From: Streptomyces barringtoniae
GTDB lineage: Bacteria; Actinomycetota; Actinomycetes; Streptomycetales; Streptomycetaceae
NCBI RefSeq assembly: GCF_020819595.1
Contig: NZ_JAJHNP010000001.1
Span: forward strand, 372,001 to 436,000
Reading direction: 5' to 3'
DNA length: 64,000 nt
Shown: positions 34,061 through 42,434 of the stretch, in pieces
Layout: the number at the start of each line of letters is the position of its first letter
Position numbering within the stretch: position 1 is the first letter of the stretch
Notes under the pieces: model-generated
The model's input: only the letters and a program-made list of their open reading frames with translations
Told to the model about the DNA's origin: nothing
Databases searched by the model: none
Program-made: the position numbers and the translations under genes

Positions 34061-35339
34061 CTGGGGCGGCAACGTCTCCGCCCGGCCCGCCCGGCAGGTC
34101 ACGCCGGCGTCGGTGGAGGAGCTGGCCGCGGCGGTGCGCCGGGCCGCCGAGGACGGCCTGAAGGTGAAGGCGGTCGGGACCGGGCACTCCTTCACGTCGA
34201 TCGCGGCCACCGACGGTGTGTTGATCCGCCCTCAACTGTTGACCGGAATACGCAAGATCGACCGTGAAGCCATGACGGTCACGGTGGAGGCCGGCACCCC
34301 GCTCAAGAGACTCAACACGGCTCTGGCGCGCGAGGGTCTGTCGCTCACCAACATGGGCGACATCATGGAGCAGACGGTCTCCGGGGCCATCAGCACCGGC
34401 ACGCACGGCACGGGCCGCGAGTCCGCCTCGATCGCCGCCCAGATCACAGGACTCGAACTCGTCACGGCCGACGGCTCGGTGCTGACCTGCTCCGAGAAGG
34501 AGAACCCCGAGGTCTTCGCGGCTGCCCGAATAGGCCTCGGCGCCCTCGGCATCGTCACCGCGATCACCTTCGCCGTGGAGCCGGTCTTCCTGCTCACCGC
34601 GCGCGAGGAGCCGATGCCCCTCGACCGGGTCCTCGCCGAGTTCGATCAACTCTGGGCGGAGAACGAACACTTCGAGTTCTACTGGTTCCCGCACACCGGC
34701 AACACCAACACCAAGCGGAACAACCGCAGCGCCGGTCCCGAACAGCCCGTGGGGCAGCTGGCCGGCTGGTTCGAGGACGAGTTCCTCTCCAACGGCGTCT
34801 TCCAGGTGGCCCAGTGGGTCGGCCGCGCCGCCCCCGCCTGCATTCCCGCCGTCGCGCAGATCTCCAGCAAGGCCCTGTCCGCGCGGATGTACACCGACAT
34901 CCCTTACAAGGTCTTCACCTCGCCGCGCCGGGTGCGCTTCGTGGAGATGGAGTACGCCGTCCCCCGCGCGGCCCTGGCGGAGACGCTGCGCGAGCTGAAG
35001 TCCATGGTCGAGCGCTCGGGGCTGCGCGTCAGCTTCCCCGTCGAGGTGCGCACCGCCCCAGCCGACGACATCACCCTCTCCACCGCCTCGGGGCGGGACA
35101 GCGCCTACATCGCCGTCCACATGTTCCGGGGCACGCCGTACCAGGCCTACTTCACCGCCGCCGAGCGGATCTTCACGGCGCACGAGGGCCGGCCGCACTG
35201 GGGCAAGGTGCACACCCGGGACGCCGAGTACTTCGCGCGCGTCTACCCGCGCTTCGGCGAGTTCACTGCGCTGAGGGACCGCCTCGACCCGGAACGTCTG
35301 TTCCAGAACGACTACTTGCGGAGGGTTCTGGGGTCGTAG
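34020..35339 (+). CDS. FAD-binding sugar-lactone oxidase (D-arabinono-1,4-lactone oxidase type)
   Basis: 439 aa. The TTG start at 34020 follows GGGAGG by 6 bases and lies inside the end of the MFS gene, so the pair is coupled. The PCMH-type FAD domain spans ~20-185: VKAVGTGHSFTSIAAT (His of GHS is the family's covalent FAD attachment point), TVTVEAGTPLKRLN, GAISTGTHGTG. The C-terminal ALO domain has FYWFPHT, WGKVHT and PRFGEFTALRDRLDPERLFQNDYLRR. The family oxidises aldonolactones or alditols with O2, releasing H2O2. Substrate unproven. Confidence 0.88.
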   Translation: MSSTANGKNGTWRNWGGNVSARPARQVTPASVEELAAAVRRAAEDGLKVKAVGTGHSFTSIAATDGVLIRPQLLTGIRKIDREAMTVTVEAGTPLKRLNTALAREGLSLTNMGDIMEQTVSGAISTGTHGTGRESASIAAQITGLELVTADGSVLTCSEKENPEVFAAARIGLGALGIVTAITFAVEPVFLLTAREEPMPLDRVLAEFDQLWAENEHFEFYWFPHTGNTNTKRNNRSAGPEQPVGQLAGWFEDEFLSNGVFQVAQWVGRAAPACIPAVAQISSKALSARMYTDIPYKVFTSPRRVRFVEMEYAVPRAALAETLRELKSMVERSGLRVSFPVEVRTAPADDITLSTASGRDSAYIAVHMFRGTPYQAYFTAAERIFTAHEGRPHWGKVHTRDAEYFARVYPRFGEFTALRDRLDPERLFQNDYLRRVLGS

Positions 35340-36027
35340 GCGCCTGGGTGGACCCGCTGGGCGTGGGGGTCGGGGACGGGCTCGGACCGCCGCTCGCCTC
35401 CCCGCCCGGGGAGTCGCCGGGCGTCGGCGTCGCGCTGTGGGCCGTACCGCCGCCGGTATCGGGTGCGTGCTCGCGAGAGGGGGTGCGCGAAGGCACTGGC
35501 GTCTCCTCGGAGCCGGCGGGCACATCGGACGTCGAGGAGGACGAGCTCCGGCCGGTGACGGCGTCGCTGACCGTCGTGCCCCTGCCGCCCCCGAAGGCGT
35601 TACCGGACACCAGTTCGTACGTCGTGATGCCGGCCATGGTCACCCCGAACACGACGGCGGCCGCGACCACCGGCCGCCGCCGGCTCCTCACCCGCGCGCG
35701 GTAGACGGTGCCCTCGGTGAACTCACCCGCAGCCGGTGGCACTTGTTCCCTGGGACGGGCCGTGGCCGTCGCGTCCCTCAGCTGCTCCCCGGTCCGCTTG
35801 AAGAAGTGCTGGAACAGGGTGCCGCCGCAGGTGGCGACGGCACTGACGACTCCCGCGCCGAGGATCGTGCCGTACACCCCGAAGTACGACGCCAGTTTGG
35901 CCGCCACGACGGCGGCGAGGGCGCCGCCCGCGACCTGGGGGACGCTCAGGTCGATCCGTTTGCGACCCGCATCGGGCGTTTCACGCATACCCGGAACCTG
36001 CCTGCCTTTCCCGTACTTGATCGACAT
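35263..36027 (-). CDS. membrane protein with Pro/Ser/Thr-rich outer tail
   Basis: 254 aa from ATG 36027 (MSIKYGKGRQVPG); ATG 35988 is the alternative. Two closely spaced helices at ~31-65 (VAGGALAAVVAAKL and GTILGAGVVSAVATCGG), a basic cytoplasmic stretch, a third helix at ~113-130 (VVAAAVVFGVTMAGITTYEL), then ~120 residues of Ser/Thr/Pro/Gly-rich, probably disordered and extracellular. No known domain. Its 3' end overlaps the oxidase gene by 77 bp on the opposite strand. Confidence 0.7.
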   Translation of the reverse strand: MSIKYGKGRQVPGMRETPDAGRKRIDLSVPQVAGGALAAVVAAKLASYFGVYGTILGAGVVSAVATCGGTLFQHFFKRTGEQLRDATATARPREQVPPAAGEFTEGTVYRARVRSRRRPVVAAAVVFGVTMAGITTYELVSGNAFGGGRGTTVSDAVTGRSSSSSTSDVPAGSEETPVPSRTPSREHAPDTGGGTAHSATPTPGDSPGGEASGGPSPSPTPTPSGSTQAPTTPEPSASSRSGTDVPGRGGPSAQ

Positions 36028-36468
36028 TGGGCCACCAGCTGCACGAGATAGGGACGCACAACAGAAACCATTAGTTCCGTTTCTGGGGATTACGTGAAGT
36101 TCGCCACGTTCGCGAGCCGCAAAACCGGTTGCCGACGGCCAAGTCGCAAGCCTTGCCTGAAGTTGGGCGGCGCGCCCATCCACGCACATGGTCCAAATGG
36201 AGTACTGTTGCGAGCCCTGGGTCCGGTCTCCCACCAGGGTGTCCGCGGCCTTGAAGGACCGCCGGGAGGGGGCTAGTTGCACAGGGTGACAGATTTCGTC
36301 ACTTAGCGTTGCGAATAGGTAACCGTGCCATAACGGCGGCCCAGGGCCCGTGCCCGACACGCCGGGCAACTCGGCAAGGTTGTGGCAGGCTGCACCCGGG
36401 CAGGCCACACTCGACTAGCGGAAGCAGCGACGCACGTGACGTCGGCAGGCACCACCCGGGAGGTCCCC
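36028..36468. other. 441-bp intergenic region upstream of sepH
   Basis: It holds no supported gene. An inverted repeat GTGAC-N7-GTCAC is at 36286-36302, and TTGAAG (36251) lies 17 bases before TAGTTG, a possible promoter. It probably drives sepH and the divergent membrane-protein gene. Confidence 0.5.
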
Positions 36469-37509
36469 ATGCCCGAACTGCGTGTCGTGGCCGTCTCGAA
36501 TGACGGCACACGGCTGGTGCTCAAGGCTGCCGACGCAACGGAGTACACCCTTCCGATCGACGAACGGCTGCGCGCCGCCGTGCGCGGCGACCGGCCGCGC
36601 CTCGGCCAGATCGAGATCGAGGTCGAGAGCCATCTCCGCCCCCGTGACATCCAGGCGCGTATACGTGCCGGTGCCACCGCGGAAGAGGTGGCGCAGCTCG
36701 CCGGGATCCCCGTCGACCGGGTCCGCCGCTTCGAGGGTCCCGTGCTGGCCGAGCGCGCCTTCATGGCCGAGCGTGCCCGCAAGACCCCGGTCCGCCGGCC
36801 AGGCGAGAACTCCGGGCCGCTGCTCGGCGAGGCGGTGCAGGAGCGGCTGCTGCTGCGCGGCGCCGAGAAGGACACCGTGCAGTGGGACTCCTGGCGCCGC
36901 GACGACGGCACCTGGGAGGTGCTCCTCGTCTACCGGGTCGCGGGCGAACCGCACTCGGCGAGCTGGACGTACGACCCGCCCCGGCGGCTCGTGCAGGCCG
37001 TGGACGACGAGGCGCGCTCGCTGATCGGCGAGTCCGACGACCTGGCCGTGCCCGAGCCGAGCTTCCCGTTCGTCCCGCGCATCGCCCGCCTGCCACGCGA
37101 GCGTTCGATGGACCGCGCGCTGGACCGGGGCGAGCGGGAGCGGCCGAGTCTGCCCGCGCAGCCGTCCGAGCCCGCCGAGGAGAGCACGGGCGAACGCGAC
37201 TCGCTGACCAGCCTGCTGGAGGCCGTGCCGAGCTTCCGGGGTGACCTGGTGGTCCCGGAGCGCCCGGCGGAGACACCGGAGGAGCCCGACGGCGAGCCCG
37301 CCGCCGAGGAGCCGCCGGCCCCCGCCGCCTCGGCCGGTTCGGCCTACGCGGACGTCCTCATGCCCCGCTCCGTCGGCAGCCACCGCGACCGGCTCATCGG
37401 CGCCACCGACCGTCAGGCCGAGGCCGACGGCGTCCGCCCCGGCCGCCGTGCCGCCGTGCCGAGCTGGGACGAGATCGTGTTCGGCACGCGCCGCAAGAAG
37501 CAGGAGTAA
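36469..37509 (+). CDS. sepH: SepH cell-division regulator
   Basis: 346 aa from ATG 36469 (MPELRVVAVSNDGTRLVLK), with GGAGG five bases upstream. The N-terminal DUF3071 region (~1-165) contains an HTH-like segment (QARIRAGATAEEVAQLAGIPVDRVRRFEGP), followed by a long acidic, Pro-rich disordered part and a conserved C-terminal WDEIVFGTRRKK. This matches SepH, an Actinobacteria-specific protein that binds FtsZ and promotes sporulation septation and Z-ring formation. The HTH binds FtsZ-associated complexes rather than acting as a classic repressor (family knowledge). A perfect hairpin begins 24 bases after the stop. Confidence 0.93.
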   Translation: MPELRVVAVSNDGTRLVLKAADATEYTLPIDERLRAAVRGDRPRLGQIEIEVESHLRPRDIQARIRAGATAEEVAQLAGIPVDRVRRFEGPVLAERAFMAERARKTPVRRPGENSGPLLGEAVQERLLLRGAEKDTVQWDSWRRDDGTWEVLLVYRVAGEPHSASWTYDPPRRLVQAVDDEARSLIGESDDLAVPEPSFPFVPRIARLPRERSMDRALDRGERERPSLPAQPSEPAEESTGERDSLTSLLEAVPSFRGDLVVPERPAETPEEPDGEPAAEEPPAPAASAGSAYADVLMPRSVGSHRDRLIGATDRQAEADGVRPGRRAAVPSWDEIVFGTRRKKQE

Positions 37510-37533
37510 CCGGCCGTACGGGAACGGAACAGT

Positions 37534-37555
37534 GGGGGCACGCGTGCGTGCCCCC
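37534..37555 (+). terminator. perfect palindromic terminator after sepH
   Basis: GGGGGCACGC-GT-GCGTGCCCCC is a perfect 10-bp stem with a 2-base centre, followed by atttcc, 24 bases after the sepH stop. It also forms the first part of the 28-bp tandem repeat. Confidence 0.75.
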
Positions 37556-37678
37556 ATTTCCGGCTGCACGCGTGCGTGACCGGTTTTCAGGCCGCACGCG
37601 TGCGTGCGCGGTTGTGAGCCCTCACGCGTGCGTGCGCGGCTTTCCGGCCGCGCGCGTGCCTACCCCGCTTCCCGACTG
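37539..37678. repeat. five-copy 28-bp tandem repeat
   Basis: CACGCGTGCGTG starts at 37539, 37567, 37595 and 37623, exactly 28 bp apart, with a degenerate fifth unit at 37651. The remaining 16 bases of each unit share a looser pattern (about ccggttttc.ggccg). Each unit contains the self-complementary octamer CACGCGTG. It fills the space between the convergent genes sepH and the rhodanese gene. Confidence 0.8.
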
Positions 37679-37681
37679 CCG

Positions 37682-38533
37682 CTACTGCGGATCCGCGCCC
37701 ACCGCCACCGGACGGGACGGGTCCGAGGACCATGCGGACCAGGAACCGACGTACAGGGCCGCCGGAATGCCGGCCACCGCGAGCGCGAGAACCTCGTGGG
37801 CGCCCGAGACGCCCGAGCCGCAGTACACACCGACCTCGGCGTCCGTGGAGACGCCCAGGGCCTTGAAGCGGTCCCGCAGTTCCGCCGCGGGCAGGAAACG
37901 GCCGTCGGGGCCCACGTTCTCCGTCGTCGGCGCCGACACCGCGCCCGGGATGTGGCCGCCGACCCGGTCGATCGGCTCCACCTCACCGCGGTACCGCTCC
38001 CCCGCCCGCGCGTCCAGCAGCACACCCGCGCGGGCCAGGGCCGCGGCCCCGTCCGCGTCCAGCAGCCCCGACACGGCCGGCACCGGCCGGAAGTCGCCCT
38101 CGGCCACATCCGGCACCTCGTTCGACAGCTCGCCCTTCCAGGAGGGCAATCCGCCGTCGAGGACCCGCACGTCCGGGTGACCCGTCCAGCGCAGCAGCCA
38201 CCAGGCCCGCGCCGCCGCCCAGCCCTGGCCGCCGTCGTACACGACGACCGGCCGGCCGGCCGACACGCCCGCGCGGCGCATCGCGGCGCCGAACTCCGCG
38301 AGGTCCGGCAGCGGATGCCGGCCGTTCTCCCCGGGCTCTCCGGCCAGTTCCCGGTCCAGGTCGACGAAGGCCGCGCCGGGAATGTGCCCGGCCTCGTACT
38401 CGGCCCGCCCGTCGAAGGCCGGCGCGCCCGCCGCCTTCGCCACGCTCAGCTGCCAGCGCACGTCCAGCAGCACCGGAGGGCGGTCCCCGGTGAGCTCGTG
38501 TGCGAGATCGGATGCGGTGATGATGGCTGTCAT
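37682..38533 (-). CDS. thiosulfate/3-mercaptopyruvate sulfurtransferase
   Basis: 283 aa from ATG 38533. Two rhodanese domains: an inactive N-terminal one (~1-130; PPVLLDVRWQL, VVVYDGGQGWAAARAWWLL) and a C-terminal active one (~150-283) with catalytic Cys in VYCGSGVSGAHEVLALA. The six-residue active loop CGSGVS starts like the CGSGVTA loop of mercaptopyruvate sulfurtransferases, although loop type alone does not fix the donor. It transfers sulfane sulfur to cyanide, thiols or acceptor proteins. Its stop at 37682 abuts the 28-bp repeat. Confidence 0.92.
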   Translation of the reverse strand: MTAIITASDLAHELTGDRPPVLLDVRWQLSVAKAAGAPAFDGRAEYEAGHIPGAAFVDLDRELAGEPGENGRHPLPDLAEFGAAMRRAGVSAGRPVVVYDGGQGWAAARAWWLLRWTGHPDVRVLDGGLPSWKGELSNEVPDVAEGDFRPVPAVSGLLDADGAAALARAGVLLDARAGERYRGEVEPIDRVGGHIPGAVSAPTTENVGPDGRFLPAAELRDRFKALGVSTDAEVGVYCGSGVSGAHEVLALAVAGIPAALYVGSWSAWSSDPSRPVAVGADPQ

Positions 38534-38853
38534 GCCGCCATGCATACGCCAGGGGTGGCCGCGGCGTCCAGGTCCGGCTACTCTGCTCGGCCGGGCAGGC
38601 TCGATCACCGGGCGTACGGGATCGAGCACGTGTTGTACAACCGGCGGACACCCGCCGGCCATCGTCAGGAAGCGGCGAAAGACGGCAGACCGGGCATCCT
38701 CCCGGAGGTACAGCCGAGCGTCGACGCGGTAAGTCCCGTCGCGGCGTGGAGGATGCGGGCACCGGCACGGGCGTACCCGCCGCCGGCGTGGACACCCCTT
38801 CCGGGGAGCGGAAGCGACACGGCCACCGCGAGGGGCCGGGGAGAGAGTGATCG
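38534..38853. other. 320-bp divergent intergenic region
   Basis: Between the rhodanese and VOC genes. A perfect palindrome GTTGTACAAC at 38632-38641 might be a repressor site. Nothing else is recognised. Confidence 0.4.
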
Positions 38854-39645
38854 ATGACCGAGGCACGGGAGCCGGCCGGCCCGCACGCGCGGCGTGCGCC
38901 CGGCACGCCCTGCTGGGTGAGCCTGATGGCACACGGGCTGGCCGCCACCGAGGAGTTCTACGGTGAGCTGTTCGGCTGGGAGTTCCGGCCGGGCCCGCAG
39001 CAGCTCGGCCCGTATGTGCGGGCGCTGCTGGACGGGCACGAGGTGGCCGGCATGGGCCAGCTGCCGCCGGACCGCCGGCTGCCGATCGCCTGGACGCCGT
39101 ACCTCGCCTCGCAGGACGTGGACCAGACGGCCGACACGGTACGGGAGTGCGGCGGCACCGTGGCGGTCGGACCGCTGGACGCCGCCGAGGCCGGGCGGAT
39201 CGCCATCGCCGCGGATCCCTCCGGGGCCGTCTTCGGCATCTGGCAGGGCGTCGCGCACCTGGGTTCCGCGATCACCGGGGTGCCCGGCACGCCCGCGTGG
39301 AACGAGCTGGTGACCTTCGAGACGGAGAGCGTCTCCAAGTTCTACGCGACCGTGTTCGGTTACGAGCGGGAGCCGATGATCTCCGCCGACTTCGACTACG
39401 TGACCCTGTATCTCGCCGGCCGCCCGGTGGCCGGGCTGCACGGAGTAGGCCACGCCCTGCCCCGGGATCGCGGACCGCACTGGCAGACGTACTTCGAGGT
39501 CGCCGACGCCGACGCGACGGTGCGGCACGTGGCGGACCTCGGCGGCCGCGTCATCAGACAGCCGCACGACAGCCCGCACGGCCGGGTGGCGACGGTGGCG
39601 GACCCGGAGGGCGCGGAGTTCTCGGTGATCCAGAACCCGCACTGA
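38854..39645 (+). CDS. two-domain VOC (glyoxalase-fold) protein
   Basis: 263 aa, ATG 38854 with GGGGAGAG upstream. Two tandem VOC modules: ~17-130 (LAATEEFYGELFGWEF, PPDRRLP, GRIAIAADPSGAVFGIWQ) and ~145-260 (SVSKFYATVFGYERE, VADLGGRVIR, RVATVADPEGAEFSVIQ). The layout is that of CFP-30B/hydroxylase-type proteins in Actinobacteria. Metal ligands typical of active enzymes are only partly present, so it may bind rather than convert a ligand. Function not assigned. Confidence 0.85.
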   Translation: MTEAREPAGPHARRAPGTPCWVSLMAHGLAATEEFYGELFGWEFRPGPQQLGPYVRALLDGHEVAGMGQLPPDRRLPIAWTPYLASQDVDQTADTVRECGGTVAVGPLDAAEAGRIAIAADPSGAVFGIWQGVAHLGSAITGVPGTPAWNELVTFETESVSKFYATVFGYEREPMISADFDYVTLYLAGRPVAGLHGVGHALPRDRGPHWQTYFEVADADATVRHVADLGGRVIRQPHDSPHGRVATVADPEGAEFSVIQNPH

Positions 39646-39682
39646 GCACCGGGGTGGAACCAGTCGGTCGCCCGCGTCGGAT

Positions 39683-40333
39683 TCAGCCGGACGAGACCGG
39701 CAGGACGTCCGGGGAGAGGGCCGCCGCCCGTGCGGTCGCCGCGGTCATCCGACGGCGGTGATGGCGGCGGCACAGCACCTCGTAGCCGACCTCGTCGGCC
39801 GCCTGGTTGACGTCGCCTACGACCACCTGGGCGCCCTCGACCACCATCTCGCCGCCTATCGTGCGGGCGTTGTGCGTGGCACGGGCGCCGCACCAGCACA
39901 GCGCCTCCACCTGGAGCACCTCGATGCGGTCGGCCAGCTCCACCAGCCGCTGCGAGCCGGGGAAGAGCTTGGAGCGGAAGTCGGTGGTGATCCCGAAGGC
40001 GTACACGTCAAGGCCGAGATCGTCCACCACGCGCGCGAGCTGGTCGATCTGCTCGGGCGCGAGGAACTGCGCCTCGTCCGCGATCACGTAGTCGGCCCGG
40101 CGGCCCTGCGAGAGGTGCTCCACGAGAGAGGCGTACAGGTCCTGGTCGGCGGCGACCTCCACCGCGTCGGTGACCAGGCCGAGCCGGGAGGACAGCTTGC
40201 CCTCGCCCGCGCGGTCGTTCCGGGTGAAGATCATGCCGACGAGACCGCGCGCGGAGCGGTTGTGCTCGATCTGCAGAGCCAGGGTCGACTTCCCGCAGTC
40301 CATCGTTCCGGAGAAGAACACCAGCTCGGGCAT
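39683..40333 (-). CDS. tdk: thymidine kinase
   Basis: 216 aa, type II (TK1-like). It phosphorylates thymidine with ATP for salvage. Visible are P-loop SGTMDCGKSTLAL (~8-20), Walker B/catalytic IADEAQFL (Glu of DEAQ), lasso region (VYAFGITTDFRSKLFPGSQRL) and zinc cysteines in CWCGARATHNAR with C-terminal CRRHH. The C-terminal ~25 residues are an extra Arg/Ala-rich tail. Located between the VOC gene (convergent) and a phosphodiesterase-like gene on the same strand. Confidence 0.95.
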   Translation of the reverse strand: MPELVFFSGTMDCGKSTLALQIEHNRSARGLVGMIFTRNDRAGEGKLSSRLGLVTDAVEVAADQDLYASLVEHLSQGRRADYVIADEAQFLAPEQIDQLARVVDDLGLDVYAFGITTDFRSKLFPGSQRLVELADRIEVLQVEALCWCGARATHNARTIGGEMVVEGAQVVVGDVNQAADEVGYEVLCRRHHRRRMTAATARAAALSPDVLPVSSG

Positions 40334-40391
40334 GAGGAGTTGAGCACCTTTCGGCGAGTAGTCACACGAGTAGTCACGGGGGAGGCGAGCG

Positions 40392-41582
40392 TCAGGAGCG
40401 TACTTCGAGCAGCGGGACCAGCTGCTCGGCGGGCGTCATCGAACCGTGGTTGCCGACCAGCGCCGACTCCTTCGGTTCGCGCTCGGACGCGATGATCAGC
40501 ACATCGTCGTGCGCGGCCGCGACCACGTCCCCGAGCCGTGGGTACACCCGCTCGTCGATGTGCGGCCCGAACCAGCCCGCCGCGATCGCCTCGTCCCGCG
40601 AGGCCACCCAGAACTGCTCGCCGAGCACCTCGCGCCAGACGGTCAGTACGTCGTTCTCGGCGCGCGGCACCGCGTACACGTGCCGCGCCCGGCCCTCGCC
40701 GCCCAGCAGGGCGACCCCGGCGCGCAGTTCCCAGTCCGTGTCGAAGTCGATGCGGTGCTCGTCGTCGAAGGGGACGTCGACCATGCCGTGGTCGGCGGTG
40801 ACGTAGAGCGCGCTGCGCGGCGGCAGTTGCTCGGCGAGGCGCTGGGCGAGCCGGTCGACGTACATCAGCTGGCCGCGCCAGGTGTCGGAGGCGACACCGT
40901 AGCGGTGTCCGGCGCCGTCCAGCTCGGAGTAGTACGTGTAGACCAGCGAGCGGTCCCCGGCGGCCAGCTGCTCGGCCGCGAGGTCCATGCGCTCCTCGCC
41001 GCTCAGCCGGCCGTGGAAGCTGCCGCCGCTGAGCGCGATCCTGGTGAGCGGGGTGTGCTCGAAGACGGGCGAGGTCACCTGGGCGGCGTGCACCCCTGCG
41101 TCCTGCGCCAGCCGGAAGACGGTGGGGTACGGCTGCCAGGCGCGCGGATCGGTGTACGGCTGCCAGCGGAGCTGGTTCATCAGCTCGCCGGTCGCCGGGT
41201 TGCGCACGGTGTAGCCGGGCAGGCCGTGCGCGCCGGGCGGCAGGCCGGTGCCGACGGAGGCGAGGGAGACGGCGGTGGTCGCCGGGTAGCCGGCGGTGAG
41301 CGGGCGGCCCGTGCCGCCGCGTGAGGTGCCGAGCAGCGAGCTCAGGAAGGGGGCCTCGTCCCGGTGGGCCAGCAGCTGCTCCCAGCCGAGCCCGTCGATC
41401 AGGAGGACGCAGACCCGGTCGGCAGCGGTCAGTTCCCGGATCGTGGCGGTCATGCCGGGGACGCCCATGCCGGCGGCCAGGGTGGGCAGCAGGTCGGCGA
41501 GGGAGCCGGTGCCGTACTCGGGCAGCGGCGCGGTGTCCAGGGCGAGCGGTTCCGGGTGGTCCCAGGCGGAGAGCTGGGACAT
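40392..41582 (-). CDS. alkaline-phosphatase superfamily phosphodiesterase/pyrophosphatase
   Basis: 396 aa. The NPP-like fold shows metal and nucleophile motifs: VLLIDGLGWEQL (first Asp), GYPATTAVSLASVGTG (Thr nucleophile region), YSELDGAGHRYG, VTADHGMVDVP (DHG) and, at the end, LVGNHGSMTPAEQLVPLL. No signal peptide is visible, so it is probably cytoplasmic. Such proteins cleave nucleotide diesters or phosphate esters; substrate unknown. It shares one base with the DUF5998 gene ahead of it (stop/start TGATG), so they are co-translated. Confidence 0.88.
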   Translation of the reverse strand: MSQLSAWDHPEPLALDTAPLPEYGTGSLADLLPTLAAGMGVPGMTATIRELTAADRVCVLLIDGLGWEQLLAHRDEAPFLSSLLGTSRGGTGRPLTAGYPATTAVSLASVGTGLPPGAHGLPGYTVRNPATGELMNQLRWQPYTDPRAWQPYPTVFRLAQDAGVHAAQVTSPVFEHTPLTRIALSGGSFHGRLSGEERMDLAAEQLAAGDRSLVYTYYSELDGAGHRYGVASDTWRGQLMYVDRLAQRLAEQLPPRSALYVTADHGMVDVPFDDEHRIDFDTDWELRAGVALLGGEGRARHVYAVPRAENDVLTVWREVLGEQFWVASRDEAIAAGWFGPHIDERVYPRLGDVVAAAHDDVLIIASEREPKESALVGNHGSMTPAEQLVPLLEVRS

Positions 41583-42169
41583 CAGCGGGCGATGTCCGCG
41601 GTCGCCTCCGAGATGGCCTGTGCGAAGACGAGCGCCTGCCGCACCGTCTCCGGGCCGTCCCCGGCCTCGCTGACGCGCAGGCTGAGGTCGTCCGCCGTGG
41701 AGCTGCCGGTGTAGCCGTGGTCGGCGTCGCAGTTGGGGTCGCCGCAGGCCGCGGGCTCCAGGTCGATGCGGCTGACCGCGCCCCAGCCGATGGTCAGCAC
41801 GACCTCGCGGGGCAGGGTGCCCGGCGCGTACTGCTCGGGATTGGCGACCACCCGGCTGACCACGACCGACGAGATCCGGCCGAGCTTCACGGACTCGGTG
41901 GAGGTGGTGGCGTACGGCGTCGGGGAGGTGCTGTCGGCGGCCTGCTCGTCGGTGTGGCTGACGATGAAGCGGTTGCCGGTGAGAACGAGCACGGTCACAT
42001 GCCGCCGCACCTCGTTCTGGTCGAAGGTGGTCTCCTGGTGGACCAGGTACGACCGGATGGGCTCGCCGCCCACAGCGGCCTCCACCGCCTCGGCCACGAG
42101 GGCCGGGTAGTAGCCGCTGCGCTCGATCGCTGCGCGCAGCCCCTGGGTCGTCGTACTGGTCTTGGCCAT
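41582..42169 (-). CDS. DUF5998 family protein
   Basis: 195 aa from ATG 42169 (MAKTSTTTQGLRAAIERSGYYPALV), 8 bases after AGGA; the frame runs further upstream without support. The protein is soluble, alpha/beta, with EPIRSYLVHQETTFDQNEVRRHVTVLVLTGNRFIVSHTDE broken into strands, and a CGDPNCDADHGYTG motif near ~150 that may bind metal. DUF5998 is restricted to Actinobacteria and has no known function. It precedes the phosphodiesterase gene with a one-base overlap. Confidence 0.85.
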   Translation of the reverse strand: MAKTSTTTQGLRAAIERSGYYPALVAEAVEAAVGGEPIRSYLVHQETTFDQNEVRRHVTVLVLTGNRFIVSHTDEQAADSTSPTPYATTSTESVKLGRISSVVVSRVVANPEQYAPGTLPREVVLTIGWGAVSRIDLEPAACGDPNCDADHGYTGSSTADDLSLRVSEAGDGPETVRQALVFAQAISEATADIAR

Positions 42170-42434
42170 GGCGTCCATCCTAATCCGTGGGCACGGGGGG
42201 TCCGGGCCAGTCGCGCAGACCGGGGGCGGGCCGCGGCCACTGGGAGCCGAGGCGGAGGCGGTCGGCCTCAGGGACACGCGGCCGCGCTCGATATGGGCTC
42301 CGCCGCGTGGGCGCGAGAACCCTCACGTTCCCGCACCCGCGCACGCACCGGAAGCCCCGAGCCGACAGGCGCAGCCGCCCTCGGGCAACCGCCGGGCCCG
42401 GCGATCTCCATGCGGCCCCCACCCCTTCCCCCGA

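Noticed and set aside
37539..37678. CRISPR-like array
   Set aside because: The repeat units are tandem with similar, not unique, intervening bases, only five units, and no cas genes.
38632..38641. GTTGTACAAC palindrome as a defined operator
   Set aside because: A 10-bp palindrome alone is too weak; only mentioned in the intergenic entry.
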